Shown: positions 13,501 through 27,483 of the stretch, piece after piece | How the letters are laid out: every line of letters begins with the position of its first letter | How positions within the stretch are numbered: position 1 is the stretch's first letter | From: Sarcocystis neurona | Lineage: Eukaryota; Apicomplexa; Conoidasida; Eucoccidiorida; Sarcocystidae | Length of the DNA stretch: 64,000 nt | NCBI GenBank assembly: GCA_000727475.1 | Contig: KL647298.1 | Coordinates: 2,742,008-2,806,007, forward strand | Reading direction: 5' to 3' | The notes under the pieces: generated by a model | Databases searched by the model: none | Told to the model about the DNA's origin: nothing | Seen by the model: only the letters and a program-made list of their open reading frames with translations | Position numbers and translations under genes: made by a program

Positions 13501-16500
13501 CTGCTCGATTTTTGTTCTGCTGCCGCTGCAAATGGGCGTGGGGGCGTACAGGCCTGACAACTTCTCCGAAAGACCGGCTGCTGCTCTCTGGAGGAGATGA
13601 TCGCAAAATCAAAGCGTGGAAGCAATTGCATGCGTCTGCGGCAGCTGCTTCTTCGTCTTTTTCTTCTTCTGGGTCACTGTCGACTCTCGACGTAGCGCTG
13701 TTGCAGCAGGAAACAACTTCCTCCTGCGGCGCGCAGCAGCAAGGCGGAGGCAGCAGCAGCAGAAGCAGAGGACGGAGCGCAGCCACGGCCTGCGCGCAGG
13801 AGGGTGATATTCGCCACGCAGAAGACAAAGAAGGAGGAGAAGAAGAAGAAGATTTGCTGCAGCTACATTGGCAGCAAGACGACGGAGGGCCCATGCCGGC
13901 GTTAGTTGCCCAGACCGTATGTCCTGCGCGAGTATATGAGACAAGCAGCAGCAGCAGAGGAGGATAAAAAGGAGCAGGAGAAGCAGGGAAAAGCAGCAGC
14001 AGCAGAGAAGGCGAAGAAAGTGCAGGAGGAGGAGGAGAAAGCGAAGGGAGAGGAGAATACGAAGCAGAAAGAAGAGAGGGTCAGCAAATACAGGGGAGAA
14101 GCAGCTGCAGAAGACGAAGCTGAAGAAGAAGATACACAAGAGGGAGAAGAAAATGGAGAATAGCACAAGAACAAGGAGGAAAAGGACGACGAAGAACACG
14201 GGAATAGAGTGTGGGGTGGAAGGGCAGAGAAACGAGACGAAGAGAGCAGAGGAAAACGAGGAAGAAGAAGAGAAGAAAGGACAAAGCGAGCAGCAGCGCA
14301 GAAGAGTCGAGCAGCAGCAAAAGCAGTCTGCCTGAGAAGCAGCCCAGGAGAAAGAGAGAGAAGAAGAGAGAGAACACGCAGAATCCGGGTCCAGCAGCAG
14401 CAGAGACGGGAGACACAGGGACAGAAGCAGCAGGAGCAGTGGCAGCAGCAGGAGCAGCAACAACAGGCGCAGCAGCAGCAGCAGGGACAGCAGCAGCAGG
14501 GACAGCAACAGCAGGGTCAGTAGTAGCAGGAGCAACAAGACCAGGGACAGCAGCAGCAGCAGCAGGGACAGCAACAGCAGGGACAGCAACACCAGGGACA
14601 GCAACAGCAGAGACAGCAACAGCAGGAGCAGGGGCAGCAGCGGGACAGCAGCAGCAGCAGCACGGACAGCAGCGGGACAGCAGCAGCAGCAGCACGGACA
14701 GCAGCAGCAGCACGGACAGCAGCAGCAGCGCGGACAGCAGCAGCAGCGCGGACAGCAGCAACAGCAGGGACAGCAGCAGCAGCGCGGACAGCAGCAACAG
14801 CAGGGACAGCAGCAGCAGCGCGGACAGCAGCAACANNNNNNNNNNNNNNNNNNNNNNNNNNNNNNNNNNNNNNNNNNNNNNNNNNNNNNNNNNNNNNNNN
14901 NNNNNNNNNNNNNNNNNNNNNNNNNNNNNNNNNNNNNNNNNNNNNNNNNNNNNNNNNNNNNNNNNNNNNNNNNNNNNNNNNNNNNNNNNNNNNNNNNNNN
15001 NNNNNNNNNNNNNNNNNNNNNNNNNNNNNNNNNNNNNNNNNNNNNNNNNNNNNNNNNNNNNNNNNNNNNNNNNNNNNNNNNNNNNNNNNNNNNNNNNNNN
15101 NNNNNNNNNNNNNNNNNNNNNNNNNNNNNNNNNNNNNNNNNNNNNNNNNNNNNNNNNNNNNNNNNNNNNNNNNNNNNNNNNNNNNNNNNNNNNNNNNNNN
15201 NNNNNNNNNNNNNNNNNNNNNNNNNNNNNNNNNNNNNNNNNNNNNNNNNNNNNNNNNNNNNNNNNNNNNNNNNNNNNNNNNNNNNNNNNNNNNNNNNNNN
15301 NNNNNNNNNNNNNNNNNNNNNNNNNNNNNNNNNNNNNNNNNNNNNNNNNNNNNNNNNNNNNNNNNNNNNNNNNNNNNNNNNNNNNNNNNNNNNNNNNNNN
15401 NNNNNNNNNNNNNNNNNNNNNNNNNNNNNNNNNNNNNNNNNNNNNNNNNNNNNNNNNNNNNNNNNNNNNNNNNNNNNNNNNNNNNNNNNNNNNNNNNNNN
15501 NNNNNNNNNNNNNNNNNNNNNNNNNNNNNNNNNNNNNNNNNNNNNNNNNNNNNNNNNNNNNNNNNNNNNNNNNNNNNNNNNNNNNNNNNGGACAGCAGCA
15601 ACAGCAGGGACAGTAGCAACAGCAGGGACAGCAGCAACAGCAGGGACAGCAGCAACAGCAGGGACAGCAGCAACAACAGGGACAGCAGCAACAGCAGGGA
15701 CAGCAGCAACAGCAGGGACAGTAGCAACAGCAGGGACAGCAGCAACAGCAGGGACAGCAGCAACAACAGGGACAGTAGCAACAGCAGGGACAGTAGTGGC
15801 AGGAGCAGCAACATCAGGGACAGCAGCAGGGATATATCTATCTATTTGTATCTACGCATAGCGACCTATCTGTACCTGTCTATCTACATCTGTTTCTATC
15901 TATATCTGCTATTTATATCTATCTGTTTTTATCTGTTTACATCTGTCTATATCTATATCTATCTATATCCATCTCTCTATATCTATGTCTATCCATACAT
16001 ATACATATGTATATCTATCTACATATTTGTCTATCTATATGTGTGTCTATGTATTGTGGATGTCTACTTCTATATCTCTGCGTATCGGTCCGTATCCGTC
16101 TTTGTGTCAATATCTATCTATCTATATCTATCTATATATATGCACATATCCGTCTATATCTACATGTATACATATATATATATGTATATCTATATCTATC
16201 TATATGTATCTGCAGCTGTCTCTCTAAATCTATCTGTAGCCATCTACCTACATCTATATATATATATCTATGTGTACATACATATATATATATATGTATA
16301 CATCCGTAGCTGTCTCTGTATAGACTATCTATAGCTATCTATCTGTATCTCTCTATATCTGTATATCTATATATGTATACACACGTATATGAGTGTTGTT
16401 CTGGACATGTATGTGTAAGTACTACTTTTTCTTTCTTTTGTGGCGTATCAGCTCGCATGCGTTTAATTTTTTTGTCTTTCTATCACTCATCAATAGTACA

Positions 16501-19500
16501 CAAAGTGGATGAGTAATATATACATATATATATGTCTTATATATGTGATATATAATAAGTACACATATTGAGTAGAGTACGTATAATATATCGAAGGTCA
16601 TATATACGTATATATATGTATCTATTATATGTAAATACATATATTACGTGGATGACTAATGCTACATCTACACTAGTGATAAACATATATACATATATAT
16701 ATAGTGAAGATTATGGCTGTGGAGTGATGAATTCATACGTGTATATATATGTGTGAGTTGGTGTATATTATATATAAATGGGTGTGTTTGATTGATCTTC
16801 TTCTCTTCTTCGACTTGTTTCCCTTCTGTGTGATTAAACAGCCAAAAAGTGGAGTCCAAAATTGCTTCATGTAGGAGACATGTACGTCTGTGTTCTGCTC
16901 ACTAGAGAATAGCACACATACATATACATCTACACATAGAGAAAGAAAGTCCACGCATCTCATCATCAGTCAGAGCAGAGGAGAGGACGCGGTGGGAGGA
17001 CTGCTCGTTTCTCTTTTCAACCGCTGCATCTTCTCTTCATCGTTGGGGCCTCCAACTTGCTGCCACTTCTCTCTTCACCTGCCTTTCGCCTCCCCCCTTC
17101 CGTCTCCTCTCCGTTGCTGCTGCAGCCCCTGCACGTCTACACCGCTGCGTCCCCCGTCACTTCCCTCGACTACCACCCCCGCCAGCCGCTCTTCGGTGAG
17201 AGAAAAAGAGCTCCACTTCACTCCCTCCGTCTCTCTGTCTCCCTCTCTGTCTATCCGTCTCCCCGCCCTGTCTCCCTCTGTGTCTCCCTCTCCGTCTCTC
17301 TCTGTCTATCCGTCCCCTCCCCCTGTCTCCCTCTCCGTCTCTCTGTCTCTCCCTGTCTCCCTCCCTCTCCCTGTCTCCCCCTGTCTCTCTGTCTCCCCCT
17401 GTCTCCCTCTGTCTCCTCTCCCTGTCCCTGTCTCTCCGTCCCTCCCTGTCTCTCGCTGTCTCCTCCCTCTGTCTCCCCCTGCCTCTCCCTGTCTCCCTGT
17501 GTCTCCTCCCTCTGTCTCTCCGTCTCCTCCCCCTGTCTCTCGCTGTCTCCTCCATCTGTCTCTCCCTCTGTCTCTCCCTCTGTCTTCCTCTCTGTCTCTC
17601 TGTCTCCCTCTGTCTCACTTCCTTTCTTGTGTCTCTTCCTCTTCTTTTCTTCCCCTCTTGTCCCCGCACGCAGGGAACTTCCCTTTCAGAAGTCGCTGCT
17701 TCCTGCTGCTTCTTCTCTGCTCCGCTAAAGTGTACCAAGCGCTATACATATATATATGTTCGTGTGAATATGGAGATATGTGTCTGTGTGTGTATGTGTG
17801 TGTATGTGTGTGTATATATATATGTATATATATGTATGTATATGTGTGTATGTATACACGTCGGTATATGTGTGTATGTATATTATATGTGGACGTGTAT
17901 ATCTCTGCAAGATTTAGAGAGATGTACACATGCATAATATATGTATATATATACATACGTCTATATATGTATATATTTGTGTACATGTGTGTATTGGAGT
18001 AAAGCCAATGTGGTTTCGAAGAGAGTTCATAGAGTGGACCCGAGCGTCATTTGTGAGAATACTAAAAAGAAATCAGAAGTTTAAAGAAATAAACTTCTCC
18101 GTATTTACTTGGTTCACCGTAAAACATGAAAAGAGAGAATATACATATACATATATATGTATGTATATGTATGTATGTACGTGTCTATACATATGTATCA
18201 CAGATATATATATATATGTATCACAGAGGCACATACAATATATATATATGTATATGTACTTATAGAGGTATTGTGAAAGGTACAGAACACATAGAGAAGA
18301 CACGTGTATATATATAGAAATGCAGAGCATGAACAGAGACACATACGTATGGGTCCGTATACATTCCTGCGAATCGTGTGTACCCGTATTTCTGTAGTGG
18401 TGTGTATTTGTACATGTATTATAGACATATATACGGGTATGTACAAACATTTTCTTCACCCCCGTTTCTACATGAAAATCCGCATCTATAATATATGTAG
18501 TACGTATGTAATCACATACATGTATATGTGTGTGTATACGCGTATGTGTAGATACGAAGGCAGAGTCCCCGTTTGCTGACGCGGAGACTGCAACAACGCG
18601 CGACGAAGTCTTCCTCTCTGTGTTTCGCTGTGTGTATACGTAGGGGCGAATCGAGTAAATAGTGGCCTCCTGAATTTCTAGAAAGAGATCGACTTTCTGC
18701 TGCTGCTCCACTGCAGAATCGTCTCTGGCGCTGCTGCCGCACGTTCTACGGCCCGCGGGGTCTGCTGCTGCTGCGTCTCTCTGCGATGTGTGGGGAGGGG
18801 CGTCTCTCACTTCTGCTACCAGCAGTCTCCGTGGCATATACCACGCGGCATATATATATATGTACGAGTGTGGGTAATAACAGTAGGGACACGTACATGT
18901 GTATATAGGTGAATGTGTCCTGTTCATCAATATATAGAAGTATATTCGTGTGAGTGACAGTAGACGGAAATACACGTATATGTATGTATGTGAATCGGCA
19001 GCTCTCGTATTTGTAGCCGGACGTGTGCATATATATACACATATATATAGTCCTATTTGTGGCTCTACATACACGTATATAATATATGTATGGCGGTATA
19101 TATACCTCTGTGTGTGGACGCGTGTGTATAAATTAATCTCTTCTGCTCATGAGACAGTATATATATATGTGCGTTATAGTACGTGGGTATGTGTACGTGT
19201 GTATATATAGAAAGAGAGGAAGCGGTCTCTAGATATACACATAGAGAGAGAGACGAGACATGTATACATATATGTAAATGTGTATATATATGTTTACGTC
19301 CACAAATATATATATGGAGAGACGTAGAGAGTAAACGAGAGAAAGGACAGCAAACGAGAGATAGACTAAAAGATAGATTGATAGATTTACATATATGTAC
19401 GTGTACCTCTAAATGTGTATATATATATATATATGTAGGCGTATATCCGCACACATACGTCTACTTATAATAAACATATATACATATATATGTAGAGAGA

Positions 19501-22500
19501 GAGAGAGAGAGGGAGATATATACGTGAATGAATACATATAGATAGATAGATATATACTTGTGATTCCGTGTAGATATATATATATGTATATATAGATATA
19601 TGTAAAGGTACAGGTAGGTATAGACGTACGTATAAGAGGCTGTAAACCAGTGTGTTATACATAGATAGACATACACAAAGAAATACATATATATATAGGG
19701 ACGTCAATATATAGAGAATCTGCGTCAAAGAATGTAATTAAGGTGTGTATATAGATCTGTAGATATATACGTATATATGTACATGTGTGTGGTGGAGATA
19801 CCACGCGCATGCAGTTGCATGCCTTGACGCATGCGTGTTTTTTACGTGCGAAGGAGAATTTTGAAGTTGGAGTTTCTGCGAGGAAACATGCAGAAACGTT
19901 TTGCGGAGAACGACAATTTCTTCTTCTCCAAATTCGACGAGTATTCGCAACGAACAGAGACGCGCGGCGCTCTCTGCTTATACCTTCACCTACACATGTA
20001 TATAAAATATGTATATGCGTATTTCTACAGATATATACATACCATATATGCATATGTCCATCTATATATGTATGTGGGAAGCTGCAGTTCTTCTTATACT
20101 ACATATACATATATATGTACATATACATACATATGTATCTATACGTATATCTATATACATGTATGTGTGTGGAAAACTGCAGTTCTATATAGAGGACGAA
20201 TAGTATGTAAGGACGTACGTGGTAATTTAGGAGGACTGGCAAGACAGACGCATACGACTATATAAACATTTGCTTGTATAAACTTTATATATACCGCTAG
20301 TACAGTAGGTGGAAACATGGTACAGAGGGAGAGGAGAGCTATATGTTGTCATAGAAAAGACCATACAAACCAAGTCTCTCCATATAAATATATCTCTCCC
20401 CCCATATATATATACATATATATATTTGTGTATGTGTCCTTAATATATATATTTATGTTGGCTTCCACGTCCCTTCTCTTCTGTGTGTCGAAGAGGCCGT
20501 CGGATGGGGCCGGGACACTTCGCTTCGCAGGCTGCTTCGCCTTCCCTTTTTTGACGTCTCCTGGCGAGGGAGATGCGTCGCGTCCTTCTTCGAGTCTTCT
20601 TTTTTTTTGCCGTCTCCCTTTTTCGCGCTTCATCCGTCCGGCTCCTTCGTCTTCCTTATAATATCTCCTCTCTTTTCTTCGAGCAGCCGTCGCCCTCCCC
20701 CACGCCCCCCCCCGCACTTCGCCTTCGCTGCAGTTCCGTTCGTGTCTCGTCGCTTTGCCGTCCTCGCGGTCTCCGTCTCCGTCTCTTCGTCTCCGTCCTT
20801 TTCTGCGAATTCATCTTCTTCTTCGTCCGTCACACTCTGTCCTATCTCCTCGTCTTCTTCGATCGGTCGCCTTCTGCGTTTCCTCGTCTTCTTCGATCGG
20901 TGGCCCCGTCCCTTGCCTTCTTCTTTTGGCTCGTTTGCTCGCCTTCTCGTTTTCTCCCCGTTCCAGCTGCTCCCTTCTTGCTGCTCGTCTTTTTCATCTT
21001 CTTCCTGTCTTTGTTTGGCCCCCTTTCATCGTCTCGCTTCCCAGTTTCCGCAGGGGAGAATATCGACGTGTGGAACCAACACCGGGCCTCGCCGCTGCAC
21101 ACCTTCTCCTGGGACTGCGACGTGGTGCATGCAGTCCGCTTCAACGCAGCAGAGGTTCGTCACACGGGCGGAGGAAGTCGAAGGGGATGGGCGGTCGGAA
21201 GAAGTTTCCGTATTTCGTTGTCTTCTTCCTCCTCGTGGTCTTCTTTTCAGTGGCGTCGCCTCCGTCTTATTCCCGCGTCTTCCCTTTTTCGGACTTCCTC
21301 GTCTTTGTCCCCGTACTCTTCTTCGCCGGGCGCCCCCCCCCCCACCGTCGTCTCCTGGCAGAAAGTGATGCTCCACCCCAAGTGGAAGAGGAAATGCAGG
21401 GAGACAGACGTGGGGAAGAACGAAGAAGAAGAAGGAGAAGAGCAGAAACTCACACACACAAACATTCGCGAGGCAACATCAGGATATATCTGCATGCACG
21501 TGTTGATATACACATAGACACACACACACAGGTACACAGGGGGGATATAAAAAGAAGAGGAAGAGACGTATATGTATATATAAAGAAGAGGAAGAGACGT
21601 ATATGTCTATACCTATATACATGTGTATGTGTACGCGTATAGGTACGGATTCACTGGTGTATGTGTGGGCAACTTGCATGCGCCGTACGCAAGTCTTCAC
21701 GAGGAAGCACCGCAGCACAGCCTTCTCTCCATCTTCGTCACTTTCCCATCTACACGACAACCATATACACATTTATGTATATGTATACATATATAGCGTA
21801 TGCAAGTCTCTGCATATATATATATATATGTATGTGCATATAGATGCATGCGTGTGTGTATGTATAGAGAGAGAGCGAGAGAACTTTTTTGTACATGTAT
21901 AGATATATATATGGACATGTAGGAGCGTATACAGGTGTATATATATGTATAGATGGATAGAGAAAATCTTTCTGCACATATATATGTACGTCCAGGTGCC
22001 TATATGTGTATATATATATGTAATATACACAGAGAGAGAGAGAGAGAGTAATTTTTCTGTGCGTATATGTATGTACATATAGGTGCACATATATATGTAC
22101 ATATGTATGGAGAGAGAGAGAGAGAAATAGAGATATATAGAGAGTCTATATAGATATTCACATAGATATAGATGTGTCTGTATACGCAGATACATATATT
22201 TATATAATTAAAGAGAGAGAAACCGACGCATGCATGCACATATATATATATATATATCAGCAGTGCATGCGTGGGCGTGTGTGCATGCATTGATAATACA
22301 TATCAACGTACGTAGGCGAGGAGAAATTACATCGATATTTCTCTTCTCTACGACTTGCAACTTTTGTGGCCGCCCTTATTCACGTCTACACCACCAAACA
22401 AACCAATCTGCTCTTTCCATATATAAAAATATATATACATACATGAATATATAGTATATACGTACACGCATGGGAATCTATACGTATATAAGTGGGTTTG

Positions 22501-25500
22501 TGTGACAGATGGTGAATACAACCAAATCTATTCATATTTTCTATATATCTGTGGTGAATCTACATATATATAGTTTATGTACATACACACATGCTACTCT
22601 ACATATATATATGTGTCTAGACTGCAGGCTGTGAATGCAAACAAATCAACGCATATTATATATGTATATGAAGAATTTACGTAGGTCTGTATATGTATGT
22701 GTATATATATTATACACATACACACATGAGACTCTTCATATATATATGTATGGAGTAGTTCTGGCGTTGATTAGCTTATGTTGGTCATACACAGAATGAG
22801 CAGTTTATACATATGTACATATATATACATATCTATGTATGTGTGTGCATGTATGTTTATATGTATGCGTCTAACTTTTGTTTTGGGTGGGGCTTTTTTT
22901 TCTTCAGCCGTGTTTAATCGCAGCGACTGGAGCAGATAACTCGGTCGGCATTTATGGTACGTCCCTTCTTTGCCGTCTCCGCCGTCTTCTTCCGTCTCCC
23001 TTCGCCTTTTCGCTCGTGTCTCCTTTTCAATCGCTCTCCCCTACGCTCCCCGTCTCCGTCTCCCGTCTCCCTTTCTTCTTGTTCGCTTGCTCTGGCAGCA
23101 GAACAGCTCGCACGCGCAGCAGCAGCAGCAGGGACGATGCTGTGGACGTGTGGGGAGGTGTTCCGGCGACAGACCCCAGCAGCAACACGCGCCTCTTCCT
23201 TTTTTTTATTTTCCTTCGTCTACCAAGTCCTCTCCATACGCACACGCAAATAGTTATGCGTACGAATTTTCATGTACGTGTACATATATGTGTGTATATG
23301 CCTCGGTCCCAAAAATGGGTGGGGCAGGAGGCAGACAGAAGCCTGCTGCAGGGGAAGGCAGCAGTTCAGGTCCTTCTCCGTGGGTGAGGGATATCCACCT
23401 GGATTTCTTCTCTTTTACAGACTATCCACAGTCGACGACGGTCGCAACTTCTTGTATTGATAGACGGGTAGAATTCTTTCTCTCGATATACCGGGGCCGC
23501 ACTTACACGTCGTTCGCCTTTCCTCATCCGCAGTCTCTCATGTGCGTTCGTCGCATCGCGGTGTATGTACACCCAACGCTTTCTGTATGCCGCTTAGACA
23601 AACAGGCGTGGATATATATATATGTGTGTGTATAGTTGCATACATGCGTTAATGCATATATGTACATACATACACATATATATATGTACTTACGTGTACA
23701 TGTATATATCCGTACATACGTATAGATTCATGTATATATATGTATATATGCCCATACAGACATATGCATATATGTATATATATGTACGTAGATATATATA
23801 CATATGCGTACGTATACATGCATATACATGCAAATACGTAGATACATATACATATACCTACGTACATATCATATATTTATATACATACGCTACATTTTCT
23901 ATTCATGAGCGCATACGTACATAAATATACCTACGTATGTACATATGCATGCACACACATATGGGCGTGCAGGTACATATATACATACAGCTACGTATAC
24001 GTGCATGCAGACAAATGTAGACATCTCTGCAGAGATACACACACATATCCATACATATATATACCCACATTTATACATACATATACGTATACACATATAT
24101 ACATAAATGTGCATCGGCGTATATAGGAGGGGTGCATGTTGACGTGAAAGTAGGCATGCGCTTCAAATACAAAGTTGTATCTTCTCGCTGCTGCTGCGTC
24201 GTTTTACGGCGTCGCCCTCCTGCAAGGGGGGGGACGGGAAGGGCAACGTGGGAGGTTTGCTGCAGTTCACGTCGCAGCAGCCCGCTCTCTCTGTCTCTTC
24301 TCTCTGTGCCTTTCTCTCTGTCTTCCTCTCGTAGCAGCAGCAGCAGCGCATGCAGCAGCAGCAGCAGCAGATTAGCAAGTTCAAATCCCGTTCAAAAGAG
24401 ACAGCAGCAGCAGAAAGCAACGTCAGCAGAAACTAATGACATATGCACTTGTCTATAATGTATGTATATGTAAATATACGTCAGGAAGGAGACGTGTAGG
24501 CGTGCGTACATCTCTTTGATGTCTGTATATGAATATATATATGTATGTTACACATATGTATTCAGATATTGCTGCGTGGTTATATATATGTATATGTGAA
24601 TAGGTGTGTATGTGTGTGTATGTATGCTCAGGTGTATCTGTACATGTATATGGAAGTACTTGATATATATATATGTGTGTGTATGGCTATATATACATAT
24701 ATGTGTATACAGAGGGAGAAATAGAGAGAGTTTCAAATTCATATATGCATTTGTCGGCAAGTATATATATGTGTACATTAGTGTACGTGTGCAGGTTTCA
24801 ATATAGATAGATATTCTATACATACATAGATGCATACGGGTGTCTCACCCATACAAGTATATGTATGTGAATATATATATATATATATGTGGGTGAGTCA
24901 GTATATACATATTTCTGTCTTGACTGACCCACGCGTATACTACGTCAGGAGGCATATACACATATGTGTATATATAAATAGATGTACATCAGTGAGCAGA
25001 GAAATACATGAATGTTAATGTCTATCCATATTGTACGTCAATGCCTACGCGTATATGGCAGGAAGCATGCATGCGTACACATATGTGTATGTACGTGTGA
25101 GTAAACGAATAAACGAAGGCGTGAATGTGTGTATATAAGAATGGGAGAAAACGGTAGAGACTGGCCGAATTTCTGCTTCTCCCGAGGAAGTGGGAAGTTG
25201 CTTCCTTTTAATTTTGCTGCGTGCAGATTTACGCGGCAATACGCCGATTCGGAAAGTTCTGCTGCGGGTGAGAGATCTCCCTCCCTACTTACACATGCAG
25301 CAAACGTTCCTTCCTGGGTGGTAACCTTAGAAAAGAGAAGCGAACTCATTTATATATGTGTGTTTGTGAGAGGGCTAGAGAGGGAGAGACAAATATAGGC
25401 ATGCATATCCGTAGAGAGACACATATACATATACGTGTAGGTGTGTACTACATAGAGAGAACTACACACACATATATATATGTGTGGAGACGAAGAAACG

Positions 25501-27435
25501 CAGCTGGGGTCCGTTTTGCGTAGGAGAGCGAAAGACAGAAGAAAAGAAGAAGAAAAGAAGGCGTTGAAAGGAGGGGACGTCTGCGAACGTCTGCATGCGC
25601 CTTCGGAAGAGGAAGGGCCCGAGGCGTTTCCTCGAAGGAGGCAGACGTGCATGCATGCAGACCCTGCACCGGAAGATGTTCCCGAAAACGTGGCGCTTCT
25701 CCTTCGCAGACGACCAGGGCACCCGTCCGTATTTATATAAATATTTATAGAGACCCCCCCATACATATATATGTGTGTGTGCATGCGCGCCTACATACAT
25801 GTAGTGTGCCTGGACAGAGAAGACTGGAAAAGCGAGAGAAGGGAAGAAAAACAGGGGCACTCCGTTCTACCAGTATTTGATATATATATGTATGTATGTA
25901 TATATGTATGTATTCGTTCATAGAGACAAAGTATAGAGCTACAACATTACGTATAGAGAAGGATAGACGTCTCTTCACGCATGCATGCATATACCTATGG
26001 AAGAGGTGCATATAGAGATAGAGAGAGACACGGAGATATATATAGGTACATATACATGTTTGTGTGTGGAGGTAGATAAATTCTGCGTGGCCACGCGTGA
26101 ATATACATACATATGTATTTTGAATGTAGGGAGCGTCTATTCGTCTATGTAGGGAGATGAGCAGAATGAGAAAGGAACTGCTCAAAAGAAATGCAGCAAA
26201 TATCTACACATGTAGATAGATAGGTAGATAACATATCTAATATATACATGTTATATACACAATATATATAAGACGCAAGATACACGTATATATATGTGTG
26301 TAGAGAGAGAGACAAATGCTGTAAATATATATATATATACGTAACATAAGTAATGTGTATATGTATGTATAATATGCATAATATACATGTATAACACATA
26401 TATACAAGATATAATACATGTATACTATATGTAAGATATATAGTGTGCGGACCACTGGGACGCAGCCGTCTTTCTTCAAATACATACAGCCACGCATGTA
26501 TATATGTATGTGTATGTATATGATCATATACATAATCTATATCTATACATGTGTAATATGTCATATATATGTGTGTAATACATATACGCGTATATATATA
26601 TATATATATGTAGGCTGTATATAATACATGCAATATATGTGTGTGTTGTATATATGTATATGTTCTTCGGACCATGTTTGTGTGCGTATGTATGTATATG
26701 AATATGTGTGACTGCCTCCCTTTATGATAGATACAAGCCGCTTGATGTCTCCTCCTTATCACGTACGAAGGTTTTGTCTATTCATATCTTCACTCATATA
26801 TATATGTCCATATACGGAAGAGACACACAGAGAGCAAGGTTTTGTCTATTTATCCATCCACATATATATATGGATGGATGTACACACGGAGAGAGATAGA
26901 GAGATAAAGGGAGAATGAATATGTGTATATAGGGGGACGAATGGCGTCCTGAACTTCTATACATACATATAGATGTAGAGACAGACATATATATATATGT
27001 ATAAAATATGTATAGAGCAAGAAAGTTTGTATATATATGAACCTTCATATTCATATACATACACACGTACACAAACATGATCCGAAGCACATATAAATAT
27101 ATACAAGACACACATATATTGCATGTATTATATACAGTATATATATATCACATATATGTATTACATATATATATAGAAAATACGCCTCACATTTTATGAT
27201 TAAGTACACGTGTGTCAGCATCTATACCCCAACGTTATATTTATCTATCCGTGTGGATGGCTACACGTACACAGACACACCTACACACAAATATATATAT
27301 AGATACATATGTATATATGTATGGTCCGTATACTTGAACATATATGTGTGCATGCATACGGATACTTGTGAAAACGCGTATATATATAAATATATATTTG
27401 TACACATATGTATGTATGTGGGTGTATAGATGGTG

Positions 27436-27483
<48 letters not shown>

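Noticed and set aside
14081..16334. Long frames of Leu or Asp-Ser-Ser-Asn-Ser-Arg repeats across the N gap
   Set aside because: Translation of the 18-bp minisatellite and of N; inside intron 4 and not needed for the conserved protein.
16890..18002. 370-residue Ser/Pro/Leu frame on the + strand
   Set aside because: Comes from the CT-rich minisatellite. Only the short part at 17126-17195 matches DCAF13.
20573..21642. About 300-residue + frames around exon 6
   Set aside because: Pyrimidine-rich intron translation. Only 21045-21154 is supported by homology and phase.
24325..24400. tRNA-like B-box GTTCAAATCCC
   Set aside because: No five-pair T-arm, no acceptor stem and no A-box upstream; it sits in CAG repeats.
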